Shown piece after piece: positions 1 to 7,919 of a stretch of DNA of 64,000 bases. The position numbers and the translations under genes were made by a program. The first letter of the stretch is position 1. Each line of letters starts with the position of its first letter. This stretch comes from CBDCYS01 sp965226245 (lineage in GTDB: Bacteria > Acidobacteriota > Terriglobia > Bryobacterales > UBA6623), in contig CBDDCL010000015.1 of assembly GCA_965226245.1 (NCBI GenBank), positions 372,001 to 436,000 of the forward strand, read 5' to 3'. The notes under the pieces are model-generated. The model was not told the origin of the DNA. It ran no database searches and was given only the letters and a program-made list of their open reading frames with translations.

Positions 1-2
1 CT

Positions 3-965
3 GACTGTCGAGAAAGGGTTCAGCAGATCCGTGAAGCGTCGCGGGACGGGAAGCACGGGCGGGCGCAAGCCATCGCCAGCCGCCTGACTGAGTTGGGAAA
101 GCAACGCGCCAGGCGCTGGGGATGGGTGAACACCTATAGCTACACGAAAAGCCTCGGTGAGCAGGTTCTTGCATCCCAGCGGGGGCTCGACTATGCGATT
201 GTTCGCCCGGCGATCGTCGAAAGCTCCTTGCGCTTCCCATTCCCCGGATGGGTAGAGGGCGGCCGCACCGCCGCGCCACTGGTGTTGATGGCGATGAGCG
301 GATTGAAGGACTGGCCGGTGCGCCGCGAGATACCGCTCGAAGTCGTCCCGGTCGACCTCGTTGCCGGCGCTATCCTGATCACCGCCGCCCTGCTGCTTCA
401 CGGTGAGCAGCAGCACGTCTACCAGCTTGCCACGGCCGATACAAATCCCCTCGGCTTGGGATGGCTCGTCGAACTGCTCGACGACGAGGCCCGCCGCGCA
501 CCGAAAAACGGCAGCCGAGGTTCGCCCTGGTGGCTCGATCCGTTCGGCCGGTTGCGCTTTCATTCAGAGGAAAGCGCCCGCCGGCGCCGCTCGAAGCTCC
601 AGCGCCGTGTCGAGCGGGCAGAGGCGGCGGCGGCGATATTAGAAGGAGTCTTGGATCGAACCGGACTCCCGGGAAAACGGAAGTTGCAGGCCGCCAGGAC
701 TTCTCTGAGGACCCTCGGCTTGCAACTTGGCTTCCGCGAGCAGACCCTCGAGCAATACCTGCCTTTCATCCTGCATCACCGCTACGTTTTCGAATCCCAA
801 AACACCCGCGAAGCAGTGAGGCGGATCTCTGAGGAAGACCGCGCCCGCCTCCCCTGGAATCCCGAGCAAATCGACTGGAACACCTATTGGCGCCGAAACC
901 AAATCCAAGGCATCAAACGCTGGGTCGAACCCGAAGCCGTGCGCCAATGGTCGTTCAAAATTTAG
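3..965 (+). CDS. Fatty-acyl reductase-like extended SDR, C-terminal part (gene enters from left edge)
   Basis: The frame is already open at base 3, so the true start lies outside the window; an internal TTG near 90 is not a credible start. The visible part begins just before the SDR catalytic pair in YSYTK (Tyr codon at 135), followed by LDYAIVRPAIVES, typical of extended SDRs of the male-sterility/fatty acyl-CoA reductase type, then a long basic helical C-terminal region. Such enzymes reduce acyl thioesters to aldehydes or alcohols with NADPH. The next gene, 125 bp downstream on the same strand, carries ACP, acyl-AMP ligase and acyltransferase domains, so the two probably act together on fatty acids. 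The Rossmann domain that would confirm cofactor use is outside the window. Confidence 0.8.
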   Translation, partial: DCRERVQQIREASRDGKHGRAQAIASRLTELGKQRARRWGWVNTYSYTKSLGEQVLASQRGLDYAIVRPAIVESSLRFPFPGWVEGGRTAAPLVLMAMSGLKDWPVRREIPLEVVPVDLVAGAILITAALLLHGEQQHVYQLATADTNPLGLGWLVELLDDEARRAPKNGSRGSPWWLDPFGRLRFHSEESARRRRSKLQRRVERAEAAAAILEGVLDRTGLPGKRKLQAARTSLRTLGLQLGFREQTLEQYLPFILHHRYVFESQNTREAVRRISEEDRARLPWNPEQIDWNTYWRRNQIQGIKRWVEPEAVRQWSFKI

Positions 966-1090
966 ACGAGCGCGAAAGGCACTCTCGCCTGTTTGCCTTT
1001 TAGAATAGTAGGACTGGCGCTCTTGCCTGTACGCTTTCGCTAAACCCGCCGCCATTCGGTTTTGGCACGAACTTGCTAAGTCACCCAATC

Positions 1091-3874
1091 ATGGCAACCC
1101 CAGCCGCAAAGCTCGACCAGCAATCGTCGGAAATGCTCACGATCGTGCGCGAGCTGCTGAGGGAGCTAGGCTCCCGCCAGGCCGCGCAAAACGTCACGAT
1201 CGATTCCTCATTCGACCGCGATCTCGGTCTCGGAAGCCTCGAGCGGGTCGAGCTTCTTGTCCGGGCGGAAAAGCGTTTCAACTGCCGCCTGCCCGACGAA
1301 ATCGCCCAGCGAGCCCAGACCCCGGCGGAATGGATCGAGGCTCTCTCAAACGGCGGGCAGGTGCAAACCAAGCCGGAGCGCTTCCCGATCGAGCCATCAA
1401 GCGATGCTCCGCCGCCGCCCGCGGAGTGCAAAACGTTCGTGGACGTACTGCGCACCCAAGCCGGCACAGAGCCCGACCGAATCCAAATCCACCTATTGGA
1501 AGGCGACTCGGGCCAAACGATCACTTACGCGCAACTTCTCGAGCGTTCCCAGCAAGTCGCCGCGGGGCTGCTCGAGGCGGGCCTCAAGCGCAACGACACG
1601 GTAGCCATCATGCTGCCGACCGGCGAGGACTTCTTCTACTCATTCTTGGGGACCATGCTGGCGGGCGGCATCGCGGTGCCAATCTATCCGCCGGCGCGTC
1701 CCGACAAGATTGAAGAATATGTTCGGCGCCAGGTCCAAATCCTGGCGAACGCCGAGGTGCGGTTTCTCATTTCGTTTGAGCGGGTCAGGGCCGTCTCCCA
1801 GGTGATGCGGCTGAGCCTGCCGGCGCTGTGGGAAGTTACCACGGTAGCGGCCTTGCGACAACGCGGCATGGGTGCTCCAGGGTCCGATGTCCAGCCAGCC
1901 GACAGCTACTTCATTCAGTACACGTCCGGGAGCACGGGCAACCCCAAAGGGGTCGTCCTCAGTCACTCCAACGTCCTGGCCAACGTGAAGGGCATCGGCT
2001 GGGCGGTGCAGGCGCGGCCCGACGATGTCGTTGTGACCTGGTTGCCCCTCTACCACGACATGGGCTTGATCGGCTCCTGGCTGTTCAGCCTCTATTACGC
2101 CTTTCCCATCACGGTCATGTCGCCGCTGGCCTTTCTGTCACGGCCCGAGCGCTGGCTCTGGGCTCTGAGCGACTCTCGTGCAACGCTGTGCCCGGCGCCG
2201 AATTTCTCCTACGAGCTGTGCGCCCGCAAGATCACCGACGACGCGCTGGAGGGCGTGGACCTCAGCCGCTGGCGAGTCGCGATCAACGCTGGAGAAGCAG
2301 TGCTGCCAGCGACGCTTGAACACTTCGCTAAACGGTTCGAACCCTGGGGCTTCCGTCCGGAAAGCTACATCCCGTGTTACGGCTTGGCGGAATCGTCGGT
2401 GGCCCTGACGTTCCCTCCGCTCAACCGGCGGCCGCTGATCGACACCATCCGCCGCGATATTTTCGAAACAGAGGGGAGGGCTGTTCCCGCCGCGGACGGA
2501 GACGAGAACGTGATCCGTTTTGTCGCCAACGGCCTGGCCTTGCCGGACCACGAGATCCGTGTGGCCGACGGCGACAACAACGGCCTGCCCGAACGTGTGC
2601 GCGGCCGGGTTCTGTTCCGCGGACCTTCGAAAACTTCAGGCTATTTCCGCAACCCAGAAGCCACTTCCACCGTGACAACGGCCGGCGGCTGGATGGACAG
2701 CGGCGATCTCGGCTACCAGGCCAACGGCGAACTCTACATCACCGGCCGCGAGAAAGACACCATCATCAAGGGCGGTCACAACATTAGCCCCCAAGAAATC
2801 GAGCTCGCCGCGGCCGGCGTTCCCGGCGTGCGCCGCGGCTGCGTTTCAGCGTTCGGGACACTGGACCACGACAGCGGCACCGAACGGCTGATCGTCGTCG
2901 CCGAAACACGCACACGCACACGCGACCGTGCCGAGCTGAACCGTATCGAGAGGGAGGTCATCAAGATCGTCGACGCAGAGGTCGGCATGCCGCCCGACCA
3001 GGTGGAACTTGTCCCGCCGCAAACGATTCCAAAGACTTCCAGCGGGAAAATCCGCCGCAACGAGACCCGCAAACTCTATGAAGCCGGTGAACTCGTGGGA
3101 AGCGTGCGTCCCGCTTGGATGCAGATTGCCCGGCTCTGGGCGGAAAACGCCGGCGGCTGGGCCCGGCTGGCGGCAAGCGAGGCTGGGTCGAAGTTCGCTC
3201 AACTATATCGAGCGAGCGTGACTCTAAAAGCCGCTATCGCCTTCGGCCTGCTGGCAAGGCTGATGCCAACCCGGCAGGCGGCGGCTCGGGTAGCCCGGCG
3301 TGGCGCACGCCTGATGCTGGCCGTGAACCGGCGGCGGCTCCGAGTTAGCTCGAACGGCCAGCTCGACGGGGCGCGGCCCTTCGTGATGGTGGCGAACCGG
3401 TCGAGTTCGGCTGACCTGCTGACTCTTGTCGCGGGACTGCCCCCGGCAGTGCTGCTGGCCGAGGAGGGGGGATTGTCGGGCCTTCCGCTGGGCGCCGCTT
3501 TCCTGCTCGAGCCTTTGGTCATCCCCCCCGTGGATAGAGCGACGACGATGCCCGGAGGGACTTTTGAACAGAGGATCACACAAGCCCTCCGCGCTGGAGA
3601 ATCCGTGCTCGCGCTGGCGGAAAGCGCGCCGGGCGCCCCGCTGGAGCGCAACCGCTATCGTCTGGAACCAATCCGCGCAGCCGCTGAAGCGTCGGCCGGA
3701 ATCGTCCCCGTTCGCATTGATGCAACGGGCCGGAGCTTGGAGGGGGGCGATCCCGGCCCAAGCTCGGCGCAAGCCTCGATCACGCTGGGGCCCCCAATTC
3801 GGACCGGTCTGAGAGATCTCAATGGAATTACTCAATTGCGAGACCAGCTCCGGCAAGCCATCGCGGCGCTGTGA
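1091..3874 (+). CDS. ACP - fatty acyl-AMP ligase - PlsC-like acyltransferase fusion
   Basis: A protein of about 927 residues with three domains. Residues about 10-85 are an acyl carrier domain with the phosphopantetheine serine in LGLGSLERVE (Ser49). Residues about 110-660 are an adenylate-forming ligase of the fatty acyl-AMP ligase type, with the P-loop-like YTSGSTGNPKGVV near residue 277 and the C-terminal lysine region KTSSGKIRRNETRK. The last 200 residues resemble PlsC-type acyltransferases, but the usual HX4D motif reads RSSSAD near residue 768, so the catalytic His is missing. The ligase probably activates a fatty acid and loads the fused ACP. ATG 1091 is preferred to the upstream TTG 1073; neither has a clear SD. 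Neighbours (acyl reductase, plsY) suggest an unusual lipid pathway. Confidence 0.87.
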   Translation: MATPAAKLDQQSSEMLTIVRELLRELGSRQAAQNVTIDSSFDRDLGLGSLERVELLVRAEKRFNCRLPDEIAQRAQTPAEWIEALSNGGQVQTKPERFPIEPSSDAPPPPAECKTFVDVLRTQAGTEPDRIQIHLLEGDSGQTITYAQLLERSQQVAAGLLEAGLKRNDTVAIMLPTGEDFFYSFLGTMLAGGIAVPIYPPARPDKIEEYVRRQVQILANAEVRFLISFERVRAVSQVMRLSLPALWEVTTVAALRQRGMGAPGSDVQPADSYFIQYTSGSTGNPKGVVLSHSNVLANVKGIGWAVQARPDDVVVTWLPLYHDMGLIGSWLFSLYYAFPITVMSPLAFLSRPERWLWALSDSRATLCPAPNFSYELCARKITDDALEGVDLSRWRVAINAGEAVLPATLEHFAKRFEPWGFRPESYIPCYGLAESSVALTFPPLNRRPLIDTIRRDIFETEGRAVPAADGDENVIRFVANGLALPDHEIRVADGDNNGLPERVRGRVLFRGPSKTSGYFRNPEATSTVTTAGGWMDSGDLGYQANGELYITGREKDTIIKGGHNISPQEIELAAAGVPGVRRGCVSAFGTLDHDSGTERLIVVAETRTRTRDRAELNRIEREVIKIVDAEVGMPPDQVELVPPQTIPKTSSGKIRRNETRKLYEAGELVGSVRPAWMQIARLWAENAGGWARLAASEAGSKFAQLYRASVTLKAAIAFGLLARLMPTRQAAARVARRGARLMLAVNRRRLRVSSNGQLDGARPFVMVANRSSSADLLTLVAGLPPAVLLAEEGGLSGLPLGAAFLLEPLVIPPVDRATTMPGGTFEQRITQALRAGESVLALAESAPGAPLERNRYRLEPIRAAAEASAGIVPVRIDATGRSLEGGDPGPSSAQASITLGPPIRTGLRDLNGITQLRDQLRQAIAAL

Positions 3875-3960
3875 GCGTCCCCTCCCCAAGTCGGCAGGCA
3901 TTGCTGGTGCTGGCCGATTGATTGGTACAATGCTGTCCTCGGAATTAGTGCACACTTTTT

Positions 3961-4024
3961 AGACCTGCGGCTTTTTAGTCCCGTAGCGCAGGGCTCGAAG
4001 AGACCTGCGGCCTTTGCTTTTTAG
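3961..4024. repeat. Short repeat between lipid genes, related to the 7920-8009 arms
   Basis: The segment AGACCTGCGGC...TTTTTAG occurs twice around a central stretch, GTAGCGCAGGGCTCGAAGAG, that resembles one arm of the perfect inverted repeat at 7920-8009. No coding signal; it supplies the region just before plsY. Confidence 0.5.
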
Positions 4025-4025
4025 A

Positions 4026-4607
4026 ATGTTCGAATCCCTCTACCTGAACGCCCTCGGCTGTTTCCTGGCCGGCTCGATTCCGTTTGCCGTGGTGGCGATG
4101 TGGGGATCGGGCATCGACATCCGCCAGGTCGGTTCGGGCAATCCCGGTTTCAACAACGTCTTGCGCGTAAGCAAGGGGCGGGCGGTCATCGCGCTCATGG
4201 GCGACATGGGGAAGGGCTTTTTGCCCGTGTGGTGGCTGCTGCAGTCCGGGGAACCGCAAGATTACGGCTGGTTCTATGGGTTTGCCGCTGTATTCGGACA
4301 CTGCTATTCCCCGTGGCTGAAGTTCAACGGCGGAAAAGGAATTGCGACATCCGCCGGCGTCATGCTGGTTCTATTTCCCCAATGGGCGGCCCTTTCAATG
4401 GGCTTTTTCGCCGTAATCCGGTTGCTGGCGAGCCGATTGAAATGGCCCGAGGCCGGAATGATCGGCTCACTGGCCACCTGGCTGCTTTTTACCGCCCTGA
4501 TGTTTCTCTACGGAGGATCGCTCGACCTCCGCAACGCCGCCCTGATGACCCTTTTTCTCGGCTGGCGGCACCAGCAGAACTTCCGCAACCTCTTCGCACC
4601 CCGCTAG
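4026..4607 (+). CDS. plsY: Glycerol-3-phosphate acyltransferase PlsY
   Basis: A membrane protein of 193 residues, the usual PlsY length. It carries the family motifs in order: GSIPFA in the first membrane helix, the glycerol-phosphate loop GSGNPGFNN, GDMGKGFLP, and the acyl-phosphate loop FGHCYSPWLKFNGGKGIAT. PlsY transfers an acyl group from acyl-phosphate to sn-1 of glycerol-3-phosphate at the inner membrane. ATG 4026 is used; an upstream TTG at 4014 lies in a repeat. The gene follows the ACP/ligase fusion by 151 bp on the same strand, so a shared lipid role is plausible, although that gap contains repeat sequence. Confidence 0.93.
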   Translation: MFESLYLNALGCFLAGSIPFAVVAMWGSGIDIRQVGSGNPGFNNVLRVSKGRAVIALMGDMGKGFLPVWWLLQSGEPQDYGWFYGFAAVFGHCYSPWLKFNGGKGIATSAGVMLVLFPQWAALSMGFFAVIRLLASRLKWPEAGMIGSLATWLLFTALMFLYGGSLDLRNAALMTLFLGWRHQQNFRNLFAPR

Positions 4608-4682
4608 AGCCACCCGTAAGAAATCGTCGGTACGCTCCATCGGCGCTTTGCGCAAGGCAGCGCCGACACTCGGGCCGGCGCA

Positions 4683-4724
4683 AGCGTGGACTTCCGTCCA
4701 CGCCCTGGCGTTCCTGTATTTTCG
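4683..4724. repeat. Hairpin followed by relic IS left end
   Basis: AGCGTGGACTTCCGTCCAC (4683-4701, stem GTGGAC/GTCCAC, loop TTCC) is followed three bases later by CTGGCGTTCCTGTATTTTCG (4705-4724), which resembles the left end of the IS at 5517 (CTGGAGTTTCTACATTTCG). The same 19-bp hairpin sits beside a right-end copy at 7844-7862. Confidence 0.6.
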
Positions 4725-4733
4725 CACCACGTG

Positions 4734-4775
4734 GCGCAAGCTCTCAGCTTGCCGCGTCGGCACTCTTGCCGACGC
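4734..4775. repeat. Two adjacent perfect hairpins
   Basis: Stem GCAAGCT with loop CTC (4736-4752), then stem GCGTCGGCA with loop CTCT (4754-4775). Both belong to the class of hairpins with conserved pyrimidine loops and variable stems seen across the window. Confidence 0.6.
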
Positions 4776-5075
4776 TTGTGCCGCCAACCATCACCCGTCA
4801 CTGAACAGAACCCTGCCCTCCAGCGCCCGCCCCATCCCCCGCCGTTTCATAAAATGGGGCTTTTCCGTGAAATAGACGGAATTGTCAAACATTCTCCAAT
4901 CCCGACCTCCAACACTGGCTTGACAAACCCCAACCCGCCCATACAATGAGATCAAAGACCGGGTAAGAATCTCCACCGGACCAGCGCGACAGCTTCCCGG
5001 GACAGTCTCGCGTTGCTCTCCGCCGTGGGTGAATCCCCGCAAGCGGCTTCAGGTGAAAGTAATCAGAGCCCCAAA

Positions 5076-5117
5076 CGCAAGTGCGGGGTCAGCCTGCGCA
5101 AGTGCGGGGTCAGCCTG
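5076..5117. repeat. 21-bp unit in perfect tandem duplication
   Basis: The unit starting CGCAAGTGCGGGGTCAGCC occurs twice head to tail (5076-5096, 5097-5117) with no mismatch. Function unknown. Confidence 0.75.
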
Positions 5118-5470
5118 CGCGCCAACCTCCGATCCCGAGGGACTGGGTGCGCGGCGCGCGGCAAACCGTCCCCGCTACTTTCGCCGCCGAAGGACCGTAT
5201 GCAAGCCTCCTCCATGTGGCTTCTGTCAGGGAGCGGGCCTGGTCTGCAAAACGGAGCACTGAGAGGCCTCTCAACCAAAGAAGGCAAGCGCAGGGTGGGC
5301 CTGCCGCAATCTAAAAGGATGGAAGAATTCGAAAGCGAAAAAGGGCAACCCCCGGGAACGAGAAAAGGGCAATGCCCGGGAGCGGAAAGGGCCAACGCCC
5401 GGGTTGCCAAACCCGCCTTGTCTCGGGTGCGAACATCCACGCCGTCGGCAAAACGTCCCGGCGGCTGGGC

Positions 5471-5512
5471 GTGGCGCGCGCCTCCTGGCGGGCCGCGTCG
5501 GCCTCCGGGCCG
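5471..5512 (-). repeat. 42-bp dispersed repeat, second copy at 54308-54349
   Basis: Read on the minus strand, this segment matches 54308-54349 over 42 bp with only two A/G differences. It includes a GGCCCGGAGGCC palindrome and GGAGGCGCGCGCCAC. It overlaps the left flanking palindrome of the IS. Confidence 0.7.
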
Positions 5513-5516
5513 ACGT
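5495..5516. repeat. Left copy of 22-bp palindromic direct repeat flanking the IS
   Basis: A hairpin with stem CGTCGGCC/GGCCGACG. The identical 22 bases occur in the same orientation at 7447-7468, immediately outside both IS ends, so this is either an unusually long target duplication or a pair of pre-existing hairpins between which the element sits. Confidence 0.7.
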
Positions 5517-5616
5517 CTGGAGTTTCTACATTTCGAGGGCTTGATGTTTTGTCGAGGAGCAGGTTTCTTGCTTTCTCCGTTGCTGGCTCTCAGGCCGTGA
5601 TCATGTCTAGATAAAG

Positions 5617-5652
5617 TCAGTCGGTCTATTTTATTGTTGACAGACCGACTGA
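5617..5652 (+). promoter_or_regulatory. 11-bp inverted repeat (probable operator) over a -35 box
   Basis: TCAGTCGGTCT (5617-5627) and its exact complement AGACCGACTGA (5642-5652), 14 bp apart, flank and overlap a TTGACA box at 5637-5642. A weak -10 (TTCTAA) lies near 5662. The site is 44 bp before the winged-helix gene, so autoregulation is a natural inference. Confidence 0.6.
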
Positions 5653-5695
5653 AGTGTGTCATTCTAACTCTGGAACCTCCCTGGCCCCACTCAGC

Positions 5696-6055
5696 ATGGA
5701 CTCCGAACTCAAAGATCTTATCCTCGATACTATCGAATCCTCCCTCGACGCTCAGCTTCGCGCTGTCCGCCGACTCCGCAAAGATCCTCCCCCGGCTCCC
5801 TCCAGCCCGCCTTCCCGTCTGTCTCAGGTTAATATGGCATTTGACATACTTAAAAAGGCCCGCAGCCCTCTCCACGTCTCCGATCTGATCGACCGCATCC
5901 ATTCCCACTTCGGCGTAGCCGTCGACCGCGAAAGCCTCGTCTCCTCCTTGTCGAAGAAAATCGCTCGCGGCGACCGCTTCGTCCGCACCGGAAAGAACAC
6001 GTTTGGCTTACGAAAACCATCTTCGGAACCAGCTTCAGAAAAGGAGTCCCCATGA
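5696..6055 (+). CDS. Small winged-helix (HARE-HTH-like) protein of the insertion sequence
   Basis: A 119-residue protein. Residues about 45-105 (MAFDILKKARSPLHVSDLID then GVAVDRESLVSSLSKKIARG and RFVRTGKNTFGLR) have the pattern of a HARE-HTH-type winged helix: helix, LHVxxL recognition turn, and a closing beta wing ending in FGLR. The N-terminal 40 residues are helical, with a proline-rich linker. The stop overlaps the transposase ATG (ATGA at 6052-6055), implying coupled translation. Likely roles are repression of the IS promoter, which has an operator-like repeat just upstream, or DNA binding at the ends. ATG 5696 is preferred to GTG 5654, which would start within the operator/promoter transcript leader. 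Confidence 0.65.
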   Translation: MDSELKDLILDTIESSLDAQLRAVRRLRKDPPPAPSSPPSRLSQVNMAFDILKKARSPLHVSDLIDRIHSHFGVAVDRESLVSSLSKKIARGDRFVRTGKNTFGLRKPSSEPASEKESP

Positions 6056-7428
6056 CACTGTTAGAGAACTTCACCGCGATCACCTCCCGCTGGCGAGGGA
6101 CGTTTCCCCAGCGGCGCACGCATCTCCGCGCCCAGCGCCAGGCGCTGGGTTCGCTGGTCTGTCTGGGACGCCGCACCCTGACGCGCATCATCTGGACCAA
6201 CGGCGGCTCGCAGCGCAGCTGGAGCGCCGAGTATTTCCTGCATTCGCGCTGCCAGTGGCAGCCGCAACAGTTGTTTCAGCCCATTGCGGAAAGCGCTTTG
6301 GCGTGGTGCCGGGGACCTCTGATCGGCGTCGCCGTCGATGACACTCGTCTGCACAAAACCGGCCGCTCGATCGAACAGGCCTGCTACCAGCGCGATCCCA
6401 TGTCGCCGCCGTTTCATTGCAATCTGATGCTGGGATTGCGCTTCTTGCAAGCCTCGCTGCTGCTGCCGCTCGAGCAGCAGGGAGTTGACGCGCGTGCGCT
6501 GCCGATCCGCTTTCAAGACGCTCCGGCGGTGAAAAAGCCCGGCCGCCGGGCCGACGCCGAGCAGCGCCAGCAATACCGCGAACAAGTCAAGCAGCACAAT
6601 CTTTCGCGGCGCTTCGTCGAGATGATGAGGGAGTTGCGGCAGAGTTTGGATGAAGCCGGGGCGCGCCGCCAGACGATGGTGCTGGCCGCCGACGGCAGCT
6701 TTTGCAACCGCACAGTTTTTACGGCCCCGCGCGAGCGCAGCGAGATCATCGCCCGCGCCCGCAAGGACGCGCGGCTGTGCTGGAGGGCGCCGGCCGGGGG
6801 GCGGCGTTTTTACGGAGTCGAGAAGTTCACGCCCGAGCAAATGCGTCAAGACGGCAAGGTAAAGTGGCAAAGGGCCAGGATTTTCTACGGTGGCCGGTGG
6901 CGCAAGATCCGCTACAAACAGCTGCGCGGGGTGCTTTGGCAGGGCGGAGCGTGGCGCCAGCCGTTGCGCTTGTTCGTGGTGGCGCCGACGGCGTATCGCA
7001 AGCGCAAAAGCGGCCGCTTGTACTATCGGCGTCCGGCGTACTTGCTGACCAGCGACCTCGACAGCAGCGCGAAAGCCCTGTTGCAGATCTACTTCAACCG
7101 CTGGCAGATCGAAGTCAACCACCGCGAGGAGAAGGACACGCTGGGAGTCGGCCAGGCACAGTTGTGGAACGGGGTGGCGGTACCGAAACAGCCGGTTTTG
7201 GCGGTGGCGGCCTACAGCGCTTTGCTGCTGGCTTCGCTCCAGAGCTACGGAGCGAAGCGAGGAGAGCAGTACGCGCCGCTGCCGAAGTGGCGACGGGACG
7301 CCAAGCGGCCTTCTTGCCTGGATCTGATCACGCTGTTGCGCAAAGAAATGGCCGAACACCCCGAAATACTGGCCCCGCTGGGCCTCCATCCCAGCTATCA
7401 AGGCTTCACCGCCGCTGCCGCAGCCTGA
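6052..7428 (+). CDS. DDE transposase, IS4/IS701-like
   Basis: A 458-residue transposase with an RNase H-like triad visible as VAVDDTRLHKTGR (first Asp, about residue 95), VLAADGSFCN (second Asp, about residue 205) and the C-terminal IYFNRWQIEVNHREEKDTLG (Glu), which resembles the Y-R-E-K signature of IS4-superfamily enzymes. A basic beta-rich insertion separates the second Asp from the Glu. The frame is intact and the element ends are present, so it may be active. The exact IS family was not determined. Translation is coupled to the upstream winged-helix gene by a 4-base overlap. Confidence 0.85.
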   Translation: MTLLENFTAITSRWRGTFPQRRTHLRAQRQALGSLVCLGRRTLTRIIWTNGGSQRSWSAEYFLHSRCQWQPQQLFQPIAESALAWCRGPLIGVAVDDTRLHKTGRSIEQACYQRDPMSPPFHCNLMLGLRFLQASLLLPLEQQGVDARALPIRFQDAPAVKKPGRRADAEQRQQYREQVKQHNLSRRFVEMMRELRQSLDEAGARRQTMVLAADGSFCNRTVFTAPRERSEIIARARKDARLCWRAPAGGRRFYGVEKFTPEQMRQDGKVKWQRARIFYGGRWRKIRYKQLRGVLWQGGAWRQPLRLFVVAPTAYRKRKSGRLYYRRPAYLLTSDLDSSAKALLQIYFNRWQIEVNHREEKDTLGVGQAQLWNGVAVPKQPVLAVAAYSALLLASLQSYGAKRGEQYAPLPKWRRDAKRPSCLDLITLLRKEMAEHPEILAPLGLHPSYQGFTAAAAA

Positions 7429-7446
7429 AAAATGTAGAAACTCCAG

Positions 7447-7468
7447 GCGTCGGCCTCCGGGCCGACGT
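7447..7468. repeat. Right copy of 22-bp palindromic direct repeat flanking the IS
   Basis: Identical to 5495-5516 and in direct orientation, immediately outside the right IS end. Confidence 0.7.
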
Positions 7469-7715
7469 CCCACGGCTGCGCCCTTCCGCGTCGGGCGGTG
7501 CCCCGGCCTCCAGGCCCACCGTCCGCCGCCTGAAGCTCATCGTCCAACCCGCGCAAGACATGAAAACCACACGAATCGCACGGAAAACCGTACTTTCTGA
7601 CATGGAATCTGCCATCGGGCCGCCGCCCCCTCGAAGCCAAACCACTGAAAACAAAAACACTATCCGTTTCCGTCGAAGACAGAACGCCCCAATCAGGCAA
7701 ATCTAGCCGAAACCC

Positions 7716-7750
7716 TGCCAAACTGTGCCAGATCCTGCCACTTTGTGCCA
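7716..7750. repeat. Four TGCCA motifs at exact 10-bp spacing
   Basis: TGCCA begins at 7716, 7726, 7736 and 7746, one helical turn apart, as in an array for a cooperatively binding protein. It lies about 370 bp upstream of the SPFH gene. Confidence 0.5.
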
Positions 7751-7827
7751 TTCGTAAAGAAACTTTATACTCCCAACCGGCAACCTCTTTCGTTTCAGTT
7801 ACTCGCCACTGCGGCTGCGGAGTGCGG

Positions 7828-7893
7828 AATGTAGAAACTCCAGAGCGTGGACTTCCGTCCACTGCCTCTGTCCGGCCGTCTGACATTTTCTGT
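7828..7893 (+). repeat. Solo IS right end plus dispersed hairpin repeat
   Basis: AATGTAGAAACTCCAG (7829-7844) is the IS right end without a transposase. It is followed by the hairpin GCGTGGACTTCCGTCCAC and by CTCTGTCCGGCCGTCTGA, the tail of the dispersed repeat family found at 21885, 27517, 28533 and 54603. Confidence 0.65.
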
Positions 7894-7919
7894 ATCAGCC
7901 CAACCGGCCTTTCGCCCCC

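Larger units (their letters stand above)
4608..5494. other. Non-coding, repeat-rich stretch upstream of the insertion sequence
   Basis: No convincing gene. It holds three hairpins in a row (4683-4702, 4736-4752, 4754-4775), a left-end-like IS relic (4705-4724), a 21-bp tandem duplication (5076-5117), and about three imperfect copies of a unit rich in AAGGGCAAYGCCCGGGA between 5340 and 5412. The open frames here have atypical composition and no family resemblance. Confidence 0.6.
5517..7446 (+). mobile_element. Two-gene insertion sequence with 17-bp terminal inverted repeats
   Basis: Perfect 17-bp terminal inverted repeats: CTGGAGTTTCTACATTT at 5517-5533 and its complement at 7430-7446, giving an element of 1930 bp. 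It holds a promoter with an overlapping operator-like inverted repeat (5617-5652), a winged-helix protein (5696-6055) and a DDE transposase (6052-7428) overlapping by four bases. The flanks are a 22-bp palindromic direct repeat. The relation to IS4/IS701-like elements is inferred from the transposase; a small accessory winged-helix gene upstream is not usual for those families as far as I know. Confidence 0.75.

Noticed and set aside
5013..5330. Riboswitch upstream of the IS
   Set aside because: Apparent conserved fragments come from a tandem duplication and GC-rich hairpins; no known aptamer core could be assembled.
5063..5908. 281-residue minus-strand frame over the IS left end
   Set aside because: It crosses the IS end, the operator and the HTH gene in antisense, with composition typical of a shadow frame.
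6061..7473. 470-residue minus-strand frame opposite the transposase
   Set aside because: Exact antisense of a convincing transposase gene; no family features.
7716..7750. Sigma-54 promoter (TGGCAC-N5-TTGC) on the minus strand
   Set aside because: The GG and GC elements do not fall at the required spacing; the phased TGCCA pattern explains the similarity.
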